Source: Alphaproteobacteria bacterium HGW-Alphaproteobacteria-4 (lineage in GTDB: Bacteria > Pseudomonadota > Alphaproteobacteria > Rhodobacterales > Rhodobacteraceae). From it: a stretch of DNA of 64,000 nt. Location: assembly GCA_002842855.1 (NCBI GenBank), contig PHEE01000004.1, positions 62,001-126,000 of the forward strand. The letters are read 5' to 3'. Both the position numbers and the translations under genes were made by a program. Each line of letters starts with the position of its first letter. The stretch's first letter is position 1. A model generated the notes under the pieces. The model did not search any database. It was not told where the DNA came from and saw only the letters and a list, made by a program, of their open reading frames with translations. Shown here one piece after another: positions 38,553 through 51,744 of this stretch.

Positions 38553-39404
38553 TCACCCCCGCAAGCCCCGCGCCATCATCGCCGCCTCGGCCAACACCCC
38601 GGCATCAAGGCCGGTTTCATAGCCCAGTTCCGCCAGCCGCACCGCCACCGCCTCGGTCGCCACATTGCCCGCCGCCCCCGGCGCATAGGGGCAGCCGCCA
38701 AGCCCGCCCACCGCCGCATCGAACACCCGCAGCCCCAGCGCCAGCGAGGCCTCGATATTGGCAAGCGCCCGGCCTGCGGTATCGTGGTAATGCCCCGCCA
38801 GCCGTTCGGGCGGCAGCTCCTGCACCACGGCGCGCAGCATGGCGGTAATGCTTTCGGGCCGCGCCTGCCCGATGGTATCGCCAAGGCTGACCTCATAGCA
38901 GCCAAGGTCGCGCAGCGCCGCCGCCACCTGCGCCACGGCGGCAGGCGGCGTTGGCCCGTCGAACGGGCAATCGGTCACCACCGACACATAGCCGCGCACC
39001 GGCACCCCGTCGGCGCGCGCCGCTGCCGCCACCGGGGCAAAGCGTTCAAGGCTTTCGGCGATGGAACAGTTGAGGTTCGCCCGGCTAAACCCCTCCGAGG
39101 CCGAGGCAAAGATCGCCACCTCATCGGCCGCTGCCGCCCGCGCCCCCTGATAGCCCTTGAGGTTGGGCGTCAGCGCCGCATAACGCACCCCCGGCGCGCG
39201 GGTAATGCCCGCCAGCACTTCGGCGGCATCGGCCATCTGCGGCACCCATTTGGGCGAAACGAAGCTCGTCACCTCGATGCGGCGAAACCCGGCGCGCGAA
39301 AGCAGATCGACCAGCGCCACCTTGTCGGCGGTGGCGATCTGCCGCGCCTCGTTTTGCAAGCCGTCGCGCGGGCCGACCTCGAATATCTCGACCCGCTCAG
39401 CCAT
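38553..39404 (-). CDS. liuE: hydroxymethylglutaryl-CoA lyase
   Basis: A 283-residue TIM-barrel lyase splitting HMG-CoA to acetoacetate and acetyl-CoA, the end of leucine breakdown. The N-terminal FEVGPRDGLQNE carries the Asp-Gly loop, and the family signature GLGGCPYAPGAAGNVATE supplies the active-site Cys. The ATG at 39404 lies inside the end of the GST gene (8-base overlap). Identification is secure. Confidence 0.94.
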   Translation of the reverse strand: MAERVEIFEVGPRDGLQNEARQIATADKVALVDLLSRAGFRRIEVTSFVSPKWVPQMADAAEVLAGITRAPGVRYAALTPNLKGYQGARAAAADEVAIFASASEGFSRANLNCSIAESLERFAPVAAAARADGVPVRGYVSVVTDCPFDGPTPPAAVAQVAAALRDLGCYEVSLGDTIGQARPESITAMLRAVVQELPPERLAGHYHDTAGRALANIEASLALGLRVFDAAVGGLGGCPYAPGAAGNVATEAVAVRLAELGYETGLDAGVLAEAAMMARGLRG

Positions 39405-40050
39405 TGGAAACCTCGGGCGGCGGGTAGAAATCGCGCCGGTAGATCTGGCTGACCCCGTCACGCGCCTGTGCGCGCTGCCAGGCGGGGCGCCCGGCCAGGC
39501 GCGCCAGCCACGCCTGCACACGCGGCAACGCTTCGAGCCGCACAAAGCGCTGGCCAATATAGGCGCCATAGCTGACGGCGATATCCACCGCCGAAAACCC
39601 CGAGGGCAGGATGTATTCGTCCGAAAGGCCGCGCTCGACCACCTCCAGGGCCTTGCCCAGCCGCGCCGCCTCAAGCCGCATCAGGGTGGGGCTGCGCATC
39701 CAGTCTTCACGCAGCACAACATGGCTTTGCGTCAGGTTGGCCACATGGCTTGCGATGGTTTCGGCGTAGTGCAGCCATTCCAGCCAGTCGGGCCGCTCGG
39801 CCTTGCCGCCCTGCAACTGCCCGCGCGTTTCGCACAGATATTGCGTGATAGCGCCGCTTTCAAACAAGGTGCGCCCGTCGATTTCCAGCGCCGGCACCCG
39901 GCCCGCCGGCGAAATCGCCAGATAGTCGGCCCCGCGCAACGACTTGTCGAAGAACGAATGCTCGACCACGTCAAAGTGCAGCCCCAGTTCCTCCAGCAAC
40001 CACAGAATGCGGAAACTGCGCGATTGCGGCACATGGTGCAGGCGGATCAT
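39397..40050 (-). CDS. glutathione S-transferase family protein in liu operon
   Basis: A 217-residue protein with an N-terminal thioredoxin-like domain (SRSFRILWLLEELGL, AISPAGRVPALEIDG with the cis-Pro, FESGAITQYL with the glutathione-binding Glu-Ser) and a helical C-terminal domain. It overlaps the starts and stops of both neighbours, so is an integral operon member. Why leucine degradation needs a GST is unclear; perhaps it detoxifies reactive enoyl-CoA or aldehyde side products. That is inference. Confidence 0.88.
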   Translation of the reverse strand: MIRLHHVPQSRSFRILWLLEELGLHFDVVEHSFFDKSLRGADYLAISPAGRVPALEIDGRTLFESGAITQYLCETRGQLQGGKAERPDWLEWLHYAETIASHVANLTQSHVVLREDWMRSPTLMRLEAARLGKALEVVERGLSDEYILPSGFSAVDIAVSYGAYIGQRFVRLEALPRVQAWLARLAGRPAWQRAQARDGVSQIYRRDFYPPPEVSNG

Positions 40051-41975
40051 GGCTCGACCTCCAGCCGGATCAGCGCGGCCCCGGCCTCAACCTGCACGCC
40101 GGGCGCGCAGAGCACCTCGGCCACGACCCCGGCGCGGCCTGCCAAAAGCGTGTGTTCCATCTTCATCGCCTCCAGCACCGCCAGCCGCTCGCCCGCCGCA
40201 ACCTCTTGCCCCGGCACCACAAAGACCGCCTTCACCAGCCCCGGCATCGGCGCCAGCGTCAAGCCGCCGCCACCTGAAACTTCGGCCACCCGCGCCAGCG
40301 GGTCAACCGCGTTGAAGTGGTGGGCACCCTGCGCGAACACCGAAATGCCGCCCGCGTGGGTCACCACATGCGCCCCGGTCTTGGCGCCATCGACCCACCA
40401 GCCATCGGATTTGAGCACACAGTCATGCACGGCGCCGTCGATCTCGACCCGCACCCGGTCGGGGGCCTCGACGCTGAGCGTGGTCATGTGCCCTTCCAGC
40501 AGCACCGCGCGGCGCAACGGCGCCCAGAGCGTGAAGCCGCCCATCACGCCCGCGCCTTCCGCCAACCCCGCCGCCGCAATCGCCGCCAGCGCCACGATGG
40601 CACCCGAGGGCGGCAGAGCATCGGTAAGCGTTTGCAGATCGCGCCCGATCAAGCCGGTATCCACATCGCCCGCACGAAACCCCGCGTGCCGCGAAAGCGC
40701 TGCCAGAAAGCCAAGGTTGGTCACCGACCCCGCCACCTCGGTCGCCTCGAGCGCGCGGGTCAGTTGCGCCAGCGCCACCGCGCGGGTCGGGCCGTGCACC
40801 GTGAGCTTGGCGATCATCGGGTCATACCAGGGGCTGATGGTGTCGCCCGCCCGCACCCCGGTATCGACGCGCGCGCCGGGCGCAAACGCCAGATGCGTCA
40901 GCGTGCCGGTGGCGGGCAGGAACCCCGCGGGCACATCCTCGGCATAAAGCCGCGCCTCGAAGGCGTGGCCGCTGATGTGCAATTCCTCTTGCCGCGCGGG
41001 CAACGGCTCGCCCGAGGCCACGCGCAACTGCCATTCGACCAGATCGACGCCGGTGATCGCCTCGGTCACCGGGTGTTCCACCTGCAGCCGCGTGTTCATT
41101 TCCATGAACCAGAAGCGGTCGGGGCGCAGCCCTTGCGACGCATCAACAATGAATTCGACCGTGCCCGCGCCGCTGTAGCCGATCGCCTCGGCGGCGCGCA
41201 CCGCCGCCTGCCCCATCGCGGCGCGCATCTCGGGCGTCATGCCCGGCGCCGGGGCCTCTTCGATCACCTTCTGGTGGCGGCGCTGCAAGGAACAGTCGCG
41301 CTCATACAGGTGCACCGCCCGGGTGCCATCGCCGAACACCTGCACCTCGATATGGCGCGGCTTTTCAACATATTTCTCGATCAGCACCGCCGGGTTGCCA
41401 AAGGCGGTGGCGGCCTCGCCCTGCGCCGATGCCAGCGCCTCGGCAAAGCCCGCGGCAGTTTCCACCCGCCGCATGCCCTTGCCGCCGCCCCCCGCCACCG
41501 CCTTGATCAGCACCGGATAGCCGATCTTCGCGGCCTCGGCGGCAAGCTGCGCGGGGTTTTGCCCGGCGCCGTGATAGCCCGGCACCACCGGCACCCCGGC
41601 CTCAACCATCAGCCGCTTGGCAGCATCCTTGAGCCCCATCGCCCTTATCGCATCGCCCGAAGGGCCGATGAAGATAAGGCCCGCCGCCTGCACCGCATCG
41701 ACGAAATCGGGGTTTTCGCTCAAGAACCCATAGCCGGGGTGGATCGCTTGCGCCCCCGTCGCCAGCGCCGCCGCGATGATCGCCTCGCCGCGCAGATAAC
41801 TGTCCTTGGGCGCCGGGCCGCCGATAGGCACCGCCGCATCGGCCATCGCCACATGCCGCGCGCCCGCATCGGCATCAGAATAGACCGCCACCGTCGCCAC
41901 ACCCATGCGCCGCGCGGTGTCGATCACGCGGCAGGCGATTTCGCCACGGTTGGCGATCAGGATCTTGCTGAACAT
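40047..41975 (-). CDS. liuD: methylcrotonyl-CoA carboxylase, biotin-carrying alpha subunit
   Basis: A 642-residue subunit with an N-terminal biotin carboxylase domain (KILIANRGEIACRVIDTARR, GGGGKGMRRV as the ATP-grasp glycine loop, EMNTRLQVEHPVTE) and a C-terminal biotinyl domain where the biotinylated Lys is in LEAMKMEHTL. Operon context with isovaleryl-CoA dehydrogenase and HMG-CoA lyase identifies it as the leucine-pathway carboxylase, not propionyl- or acetyl-CoA carboxylase. It needs BirA, encoded at 19259-20005. A palindromic element lies between it and the beta-subunit gene. Confidence 0.93.
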   Translation of the reverse strand: MFSKILIANRGEIACRVIDTARRMGVATVAVYSDADAGARHVAMADAAVPIGGPAPKDSYLRGEAIIAAALATGAQAIHPGYGFLSENPDFVDAVQAAGLIFIGPSGDAIRAMGLKDAAKRLMVEAGVPVVPGYHGAGQNPAQLAAEAAKIGYPVLIKAVAGGGGKGMRRVETAAGFAEALASAQGEAATAFGNPAVLIEKYVEKPRHIEVQVFGDGTRAVHLYERDCSLQRRHQKVIEEAPAPGMTPEMRAAMGQAAVRAAEAIGYSGAGTVEFIVDASQGLRPDRFWFMEMNTRLQVEHPVTEAITGVDLVEWQLRVASGEPLPARQEELHISGHAFEARLYAEDVPAGFLPATGTLTHLAFAPGARVDTGVRAGDTISPWYDPMIAKLTVHGPTRAVALAQLTRALEATEVAGSVTNLGFLAALSRHAGFRAGDVDTGLIGRDLQTLTDALPPSGAIVALAAIAAAGLAEGAGVMGGFTLWAPLRRAVLLEGHMTTLSVEAPDRVRVEIDGAVHDCVLKSDGWWVDGAKTGAHVVTHAGGISVFAQGAHHFNAVDPLARVAEVSGGGGLTLAPMPGLVKAVFVVPGQEVAAGERLAVLEAMKMEHTLLAGRAGVVAEVLCAPGVQVEAGAALIRLEVEP

Positions 41976-42033
41976 CCTCAGTCCCCTCGTTGTTTTGCCT
42001 GCCGCGCCGGGGGGCCAGCCCCCCGGACCCCCC

Positions 42034-42084
42034 GGGATATTTGCGCCAAGGCAATTGCAGCTTGCCTTGGCGCAAAATATCCCC
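42034..42084. repeat. dispersed intergenic palindrome, full copy 2
   Basis: Left arm GGGATATTTGCGCCAAGGCA (from 42034) and right arm TGCCTTGGCGCAAAATATCC (from 42063) pair over about 21 bases with a loop of seven. Same core as the element at 14903-14989. It lies inside the liu operon between the two carboxylase subunit genes, with more C/G-rich flanks. Confidence 0.75.
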
Positions 42085-42100
42085 GCCGGAGGCTAGAATC

Positions 42101-43577
42101 CTACATCCTGAACAGGCCGAAGCGCGTCGGCTCGATTGGCGCGCAAAGGCTGGCCGAAAGGCTGAGGCCAAGCACCTCGCGGCTTTTGCGCGGGTCGATG
42201 ATGCCGTCATCCCAGAGCCGGGCAGAGGCATAAAGCGGGTGGCTTTGCCGGTCGAACATCGCAACGGTCGGGCGCTTGAAATCGGCCTCTTCCTCGGCCG
42301 ACCAGGTGCCGCCGCTGCGTTCGATGCCATCGCGCTTCACGGTCGCCAGCACCCCCGCTGCCTGCTCGCCGCCCATCACCGAGATGCGCGCGTTGGGCCA
42401 GGTCCAGAGAAACCGGGGCGAATAGGCGCGCCCGGCCATGCCGTAATTACCCGCGCCAAAGCTGCCGCCGATCAGCATGGTGATTTTCGGCACGTTGGTG
42501 GTGGCGACGGCGGTGACCATTTTGGCGCCGTGCCGGGCGATGCCCTCGTTTTCATATTTGCGCCCGACCATGAAGCCGGTGATGTTTTGCAAGAACACCA
42601 GCGGCGTGCCGCGCTGCGAGCATAGCTCGACGAAATGCGCGCCCTTTACCGCCGCCTCGGAGAAGAGCACGCCGTTGTTGGCGATGATGCCGACCGGGCA
42701 GCCGAGCACATGCGCGAAGCCGGTGACCAGGGTTTCGCCAAAGCGCGGTTTGAACTCATCGAACCGCGAGCCATCGACCAGCCGCGCGATCACTTCGCGG
42801 ATGTCATAGGGGGTGCGCAGGTCGGCGGGCACCAGCCCCAGAATCTCCTCGGGGTCGTAGGCGGGGTCTTCGGGGCTTTGCCAGACCACGGTTTGCGGTT
42901 TGCGCCGGTTGAGGTGGCTGACCGCGCGGCGGGCAAGGGCGAGCGCATGGCCATCATCTTCGGCCAGATATGATCGTCACATCCGACATCGCGGGCACAT
43001 AGGCACCGCCTGCGGTGCACGACCCCATAACCACGGCAATCTGGGCAATGCCCTTGGCGCTCATCCGGGCCTGATTGTAGAAAATGCGCCCGAAGTGGTC
43101 GCGGTCGGGAAAGACCTCATCCTGATTGGGCAGGTTGGCGCCGCCGCTATCGACCAGATAGATGCAGGGCAGGTTGCATTCCTCGGCAATCTCCTGCGCG
43201 CGCAGGTGCTTTTTTACGGTCATCGGGTAGTAGGTGCCGCCCTTCACGGTGGCGTCGTTGGCCAGCACCATCACCTCTTGCCCATGCACCCGGCCCACGC
43301 CCGCAATCAGGCCCGCGCCTGGGGCCGCGCCGTCATAAAGCCCATGCGCGGCGGTGGCGCCGATTTCGAGGAACGGCGCGCCGGGGTCGAGCAGGCCCGC
43401 CACCCGCTCGCGTGGCGCCATCTTGCCGCGCGCGGTGTGGCGCGCGACGGCCTTGGCGCCACCACCCGCCGCGGCGAGGGCTGCGGCTTCGGCAACGGTG
43501 GCAAGCGCCGCCAGATGCGCCGCGCGGTTGGCGCGGAAAGCGGCGGAGGTGGGCAGGGCGGTGGTGGAGAGTTTCAT
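42101..43577 (-). pseudogene. liuB: methylcrotonyl-CoA carboxylase beta subunit, split by internal deletion
   Basis: The carboxyltransferase subunit is normally about 535 residues. Reading from ATG 43577, the frame is good to PAMSDVTII, then runs ISGRR and stops at 42954-42956. The rest of the protein continues in another frame from about 42967 as [15 protein letters not shown] through to 42101. Compared with the family roughly 43 residues (from the NQGTIFLGGPPLVKAATGE region to GVAD) are missing, about 127-131 bases and not a multiple of three. No insertion sequence or repeat is at the junction. As written, the gene cannot make an active enzyme. Confidence 0.9.
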
Positions 43578-44086
43578 TTCGTGACCCCAAGCAGGAGCCA
43601 ACAGCCAAGAACCAACGAAATCAAACTTGCGATGCCGGTCACATGCGGGACCCAAAAAGTCCACTTGATGGCGCGCTCGAATGGTAATTTCTCTGCCATG
43701 TCCGTCTCCACCTCGGCAGCATTCTGCAATTCTGGTCCAAGGCAAATGAGACCGATCTTCCTTGCGCGTCTATTCTTCAACTCCAAGTAGGCAGAATGCT
43801 GAAACAGCCAGTTAAGATGGGTGAAGTATCCACAGATCATCGCAAGCGAGAGCCCAGTGACGAATAACGCTGCCGAGCCGGCGACATTCTGTTTCACTTC
43901 TTCAGATAATACAGTCGCAATAGCAGGAAGCGCCACAAGGGCACCGCCGTTCAGGAGCAGCAAATTTTTTATGAGCAAGACACCATACTCGTAGAGCGCT
44001 TTGCCGGTGCTTTCAATTTCGAAAGAATGAAGTTCTGTGTTCCGCGACATTTCGCGTTGATACTTTTCCCAATCTGGCTGTGTCAT
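43574..44086 (-). CDS. AT-richer membrane protein of unknown function in liu operon
   Basis: A 170-residue protein: a polar N-terminus (residues 1-35), a hydrophobic pair of spans ([20 protein letters not shown] and [20 protein letters not shown]), a polar middle of about 45 residues, and a C-terminal pair of short spans around [18 protein letters not shown]. The [11 protein letters not shown] motif recurs in many uncharacterised bacterial membrane proteins. Base composition is clearly lower in GC than the flanking liu genes, suggesting recent arrival, yet its stop overlaps the liuB ATG (ATGA) and it follows liuA closely. Confidence 0.75.
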   Translation of the reverse strand: MTQPDWEKYQREMSRNTELHSFEIESTGKALYEYGVLLIKNLLLLNGGALVALPAIATVLSEEVKQNVAGSAALFVTGLSLAMICGYFTHLNWLFQHSAYLELKNRRARKIGLICLGPELQNAAEVETDMAEKLPFERAIKWTFWVPHVTGIASLISLVLGCWLLLGVTK

Positions 44087-44089
44087 CCC

Positions 44090-45247
44090 TCACCCCCCCA
44101 CCAGTTCCCGCCCGATCAGCATGCGCCGGATCTCGCTGGTGCCCGCCCCGATCTCCATCAGTTTCGCGTCGCGGAAGAGGCGCGAGACCACGGAATCGTT
44201 GAGGAACCCGGCGCCGCCGAGCGCCTGCACCGCCTGATGCGCCTGCACCATCGCTTGTTCGGAGGCGTAAAGCACGGTGGCGGCGGCATCGGCGCGGGTC
44301 ACGGTGCCCTTGTCGCAGGCCCGCGCCACCTCGTAGGTGTAGGCCCGCGCGGTGTTCATCGCCACATACATGTCGGCCACCTTGGCCTGCATCAGTTGGA
44401 AGCTGCCAATCGGCTGGCCAAACTGGTGGCGTTCGCGGACATAGGGCACCACCTCATCGAGGCAGGCGGCGATGATGCCAAGGCCGATGCCCGACAGCAC
44501 CACCCGCTCGTAATCAAGCCCCGACATCAGCACCCGCACGCCCTTGCCCTCAACACCCAGCACGTTCTCGAACGGCACTTCGCAATCGTCGAAAAAGAGC
44601 TGCCCGGTGTTCGAGCCGCGCATCCCGAGCTTGTCGAAATGCGGGCTGGTGGAAAACCCCTTGAAGCCGCGCTCGACGATAAAGGCGGTAATGCCCTTGC
44701 TACCCGCCTCGGGGTCGGTCTTGGCGTAGACCACGAGCGTGTCGGCATCGGGGCCATTGGTGATCCAGTATTTGTGGCCGTTGAGCACATAGTAGCCGTT
44801 GCGTTTTTCGGCCCTGAGCTTCATGCCGACCACATCCGACCCGGCGCCGGTTTCGCTCATCGCCAAGGCGCCCACCTTTTCGCCCGAAATCAGGCCCGGC
44901 AGGTAGCGGCGCTTTTGCTCGTCCGAGCCGTTCAGCTTGAGCTGGTTGACGCAAAGGTTCGAATGCGCGCCATAGGAAAGGCTGATGCTGGCGGAGGCGC
45001 GGGCGATTTCTTCGGTGGCCACCACATGCGCAAGGTAGCCCATGCCCGCGCCGCCAAACTCTTCGGCCACGGTGATGCCCAAAAGGCCAAGTGCGCCCAT
45101 CTCGGGCCAGAGCTCGGGCGGAAAGACGTTGCTGCGGTCAACCTCGGCGGCGATCGGCGCGATGCGTTCCTGCGCCCAGGCCTGCACCATCTCGCGCATT
45201 GCATTCACGTCTTCGCCCAGATCAAACTGCATGCCGCCAGTGAACAT
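44090..45247 (-). CDS. liuA: isovaleryl-CoA dehydrogenase
   Basis: A 385-residue acyl-CoA dehydrogenase oxidising isovaleryl-CoA with FAD. Seen are AMSETGAGSDVVGMKLRA for FAD/substrate contact, KYWITNGPDADTLVVYAKTD, catalytic Glu in GLDYERVVLSG (position as in isovaleryl-specific enzymes), and the C-terminal signature EIGAGTSEIRRMLIGREL. First gene of the liu operon. ATG 45247 has GGAGGG before it; ATG 45232 is an alternative. Confidence 0.93.
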   Translation of the reverse strand: MFTGGMQFDLGEDVNAMREMVQAWAQERIAPIAAEVDRSNVFPPELWPEMGALGLLGITVAEEFGGAGMGYLAHVVATEEIARASASISLSYGAHSNLCVNQLKLNGSDEQKRRYLPGLISGEKVGALAMSETGAGSDVVGMKLRAEKRNGYYVLNGHKYWITNGPDADTLVVYAKTDPEAGSKGITAFIVERGFKGFSTSPHFDKLGMRGSNTGQLFFDDCEVPFENVLGVEGKGVRVLMSGLDYERVVLSGIGLGIIAACLDEVVPYVRERHQFGQPIGSFQLMQAKVADMYVAMNTARAYTYEVARACDKGTVTRADAAATVLYASEQAMVQAHQAVQALGGAGFLNDSVVSRLFRDAKLMEIGAGTSEIRRMLIGRELVGG

Positions 45248-45264
45248 CCCGCACCCTCCCGATT

Positions 45265-45282
45265 ATTGAACGTATGTTCAAT
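45265..45282. promoter_or_regulatory. inverted-repeat operator before liu operon
   Basis: An 18-base inverted repeat, ATTGAAC-GTAT-GTTCAAT, just downstream of the predicted -10 box and 18 bases before the liuA ATG. A third half-site-like TTCATAAATTGAAC adjoins it. The form suits a TetR-family repressor sensing an acyl-CoA. No regulator gene lies in the window. Confidence 0.6.
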
Positions 45283-45311
45283 TTATGAACCAAGGCCCCG
45301 GCACCCGTCAA
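45283..45311 (-). promoter_or_regulatory. sigma-70 promoter for liu operon
   Basis: On the minus strand TTGACG (45311-45306), exactly 17 bases, then TCATAA (45288-45283). The start should fall within the adjacent operator repeat, so repression by occupancy is expected. This is the best-formed promoter seen in the window. Confidence 0.65.
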
Positions 45312-45345
45312 GCGGTCAAATACGGGGGCGGGCGGCGCGTCGCTT

Positions 45346-48948
<3,603 letters not shown>

Positions 48949-48956
<8 letters not shown>

Positions 48957-50385
48957 GCACCAGCCCCTCATAAAGCGCCGCGTAGCGCGCCGCCGAAGTG
49001 CCCCAGCCAAGGTCGGCCTTCATGCCCCGCCGCTGCATCGCCCCCCATGCCGCCCGGTCGGCGTAGATTGACGAAAGTTTGCGCAACCCCTGCGCGAAGG
49101 CCAGCGCATCGACGGGGTGAAACACCACCCCCGTCGCGGCGGCCGCAGCAAGGCTGGCCGGGCTGGCGCCGATCACCGTATCTGCAAGCCCCCCCACGGC
49201 CGCCACCACCGGCACCGCGCCATAGCGCAGCCCCATCATCTGCGTAAGGCCGCAAGGCTCGAACCGTGATGGCACCAGCACCGCATCGCCCCCCGCGAAC
49301 ATCCGGTGGCTCAAGCCCTCGTCATAGCCGATACGCAAGCCCACCTGCCCCGGATGGCGCGCCGCGAGCGCCCGCATCGCGTCCTCGGCCCATGGCTCGC
49401 CCGCGCCCAGAATACACAGCCCGCCACCCGCAGCCAAAAATGCCGCCACCGCCTCGGGCACCAGGTCGATGCCCTTCTGGTGCGTCAGGCGGCTGACCAG
49501 AATCGCCAGCGGCCCGGCCACCTCGCCCAGCCCGAACTCGGCCACAAGCCGTGCCCGGTTCTGTGCCTTGCCCGCCAGTGCGCGCGCTGCGTAGGGCACG
49601 ATCTCGGGGTCGGATTCCGGGTTCCAGACCGCGTCATCAATACCGTTGAGAATGCCCTGCACCACGCCCGCGCGCGCCGAGATCACCCCTTCCAGCCCCA
49701 GCCCGAACTCGGGGCGCATCAACTCATCCGCGTAGCGCGGGCTGACCGTGGTGATCGCATCGGCCGCCACCAGCCCCGCTTTCAGCGCCGAAATATTACC
49801 CCAATACTCCACCCCCTCCGGGCTGAACGCCTCGGGCGGCAACCGCAGCGCGGCCAAGCGCTCGGGCCCGGCAATGCCCTGAAAGGCGATGTTGTGCACC
49901 GTCAACACCGAAGGCACCCCAACCCCGCGATACCGCAGATAGGCGGGCGCAAACCCGCCCTGCCAGTCATGCGCATGCACGATGTCAGGCCGCCAGCCGT
50001 CACCATCGCCCGCCCGCGCAATCTCGGCCGCCACCCACGAAAGGGCTGCAAAACGCTCCGGATTGTCGCGAAAGTCGCCCGAGCCGTCAGAGTAGGGTCC
50101 GCCAAGGCGCGCGAACAGATGCTCTGCCGCAAGCGCCAGCACTTCGAACCCCGCGACCCTGCCCAACAGCAACCGCGCCGGGCCGCCGAAAAGATCGTCC
50201 GCCGCCCAGACCTCGCGCACGGCCCCAAGCTGTGCCACCACCCCCGGATAGGCCGGGATCAGCACCCGCATCTGCCAGCCGCGTGGCGCCAGCGCCCCCG
50301 GCAAGGCCCCCACCACATCGGCCAGGCCCCCGGTCTTGACCAGCGGCACACATTCCGACGCCACCGAAAGCACCCGACCGCCCAT
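48949..50385 (-). CDS. glgA: glycogen synthase (ADP-glucose)
   Basis: A 478-residue GT5 glucosyltransferase adding glucose from ADP-glucose to glycogen. The N-terminal KTGGLADVVGALPGAL binds ADP-glucose, and C-terminal PSRFEPCGLTQMMGLRYG is the GT-B donor motif with the catalytic Glu. GAGAGG lies before the ATG at 50385. An 87-base gap containing one repeat arm separates it from glgC upstream. Confidence 0.95.
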
Positions 50386-50404
50386 TTTGCGCCTCTCCCC
50401 ATGT

Positions 50405-50434
50405 CTGCCTTGGTTCAAATATCCTCGGGGGGTG
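50405..50434. repeat. single arm of the dispersed palindrome
   Basis: TGCCTTGGTTCAAATATCCT at about 50406-50425 and following G-run match the right arm of the elements at 14957 and 42063. The matching left arm is absent; a small unrelated hairpin GGGCC-GCAA-GGCCC follows at 50438-50451. Probably a decayed copy in the glgC-glgA gap. Confidence 0.6.
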
Positions 50435-50472
50435 AATGGGCCGCAAGGCCCAGAGGGGGGCAGACCGCCCCC

Positions 50473-51744
50473 CTACCCCAAAGCATTCGCCCGCGCTGCC
50501 AGCATTTCCTCGGTTATCAGCACGATGCCGCCCTCGGAACGGCGGAACCAGCGCGCATCTTCCTCGGGGTCTTCGCCCACCACCAGCCCCGGCGGAATCA
50601 GCACGCCGCGATCGAGCACGCAGCGGCTCAGCCGCGCGCCACGCCCGACATCGGCATAGGGCAGCGCCACCACATGGTCGAGTTCGGCATAGCTGTGGGT
50701 GCGGCAGCCGGTAAACAGCAGCGAATTGCGCACCTCCGACCCCGAGACGATGCAATCGCCCGACACCAGTGATGAAACCGCCATGCCCCGCCGCGCCGCC
50801 TCATCATGAATGAACTTGGCCGGGGGCACGATCTCGGCATAGGTCCAGATCGGCCAGGCGTTGTCATAAAGATCCAGCTTTGGGGTGAACTCGGTCAGGT
50901 CGATATTGGCCTGCCAGAAGGCATCTATGGTGCCGACATCGCGCCAATAGGGTTCAGTCTCAAGCCCGCTGGTCACGCAGCTTTCGGCAAAGCGGTGCGC
51001 CATCGCCTTGCCGTTCTTGACGATCGCGGGGATCAGGTCATTGCCGAAATCGTGGCTCGAGTTGAGGTCGGCGGCGTCGCGCAGCAACAGATCGCGCAAA
51101 AACGCCCAGTCGAACACATAGATGCCCATCGAGGCGAGCGTGCTCAACGGATCGCCCGGCATCCCCGGCGGATTCGCAGGTTTTTCCAGAAACGCGGTGA
51201 CCCGGCCCCTGCTGTCAATATCCATCACCCCAAAGGCGCTGGCCTCGGCGCGCGGCACCGTAAGGCAGCCGATCGTCACATCGGCGCCGGTGGCGACATG
51301 CTGTTGCAGCATCACCTCGTAATCCATCTTGTAAACATGGTCGCCGGCCAGCACGACCACGTATTTGATGTGGTAACTATCAACGATATCAATGTTCTGC
51401 GTCACCGCATCGGCGGTGCCCAGATACCACTGGTTTTCGCTGACACGCTGGCTTGCGGGCAGGATATCGAGGTATTCGTTGCGCTCGGCGCGAAAGAACG
51501 ACCAGCCGCGCTGCATGTGGCGGATCAGCGAATGCGCCTTGTATTGCGTGGCAATCGCCATCTTGCGAATGCCCGAGTTGAGCGCGTTCGAGAGCGCAAA
51601 GTCGATGATCCGCGCCTTGCCGCCAAAATAGACGGCCGGTTTCGCGCGCTTGTCGGTAAGCTCCTTCAGGCGGCTGCCGCGCCCGCCTGCCAGCACGAAG
51701 GCCATCGCCTGGCTTGAAAGCCTCGCATTCGGTTGCGGTTTCAT
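50473..51744 (-). CDS. glgC: glucose-1-phosphate adenylyltransferase
   Basis: A 423-residue enzyme making ADP-glucose, the controlled step of glycogen synthesis. Motifs: [20 protein letters not shown] for the nucleotide, [20 protein letters not shown] with allosteric Lys-type residues, and a C-terminal left-handed beta-helix with hexapeptide-like repeats ([14 protein letters not shown]). GGAAAGGGGGG precedes ATG 51744, which overlaps the glgB stop (ATGA). Confidence 0.96.
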   Translation of the reverse strand: MKPQPNARLSSQAMAFVLAGGRGSRLKELTDKRAKPAVYFGGKARIIDFALSNALNSGIRKMAIATQYKAHSLIRHMQRGWSFFRAERNEYLDILPASQRVSENQWYLGTADAVTQNIDIVDSYHIKYVVVLAGDHVYKMDYEVMLQQHVATGADVTIGCLTVPRAEASAFGVMDIDSRGRVTAFLEKPANPPGMPGDPLSTLASMGIYVFDWAFLRDLLLRDAADLNSSHDFGNDLIPAIVKNGKAMAHRFAESCVTSGLETEPYWRDVGTIDAFWQANIDLTEFTPKLDLYDNAWPIWTYAEIVPPAKFIHDEAARRGMAVSSLVSGDCIVSGSEVRNSLLFTGCRTHSYAELDHVVALPYADVGRGARLSRCVLDRGVLIPPGLVVGEDPEEDARWFRRSEGGIVLITEEMLAARANALG

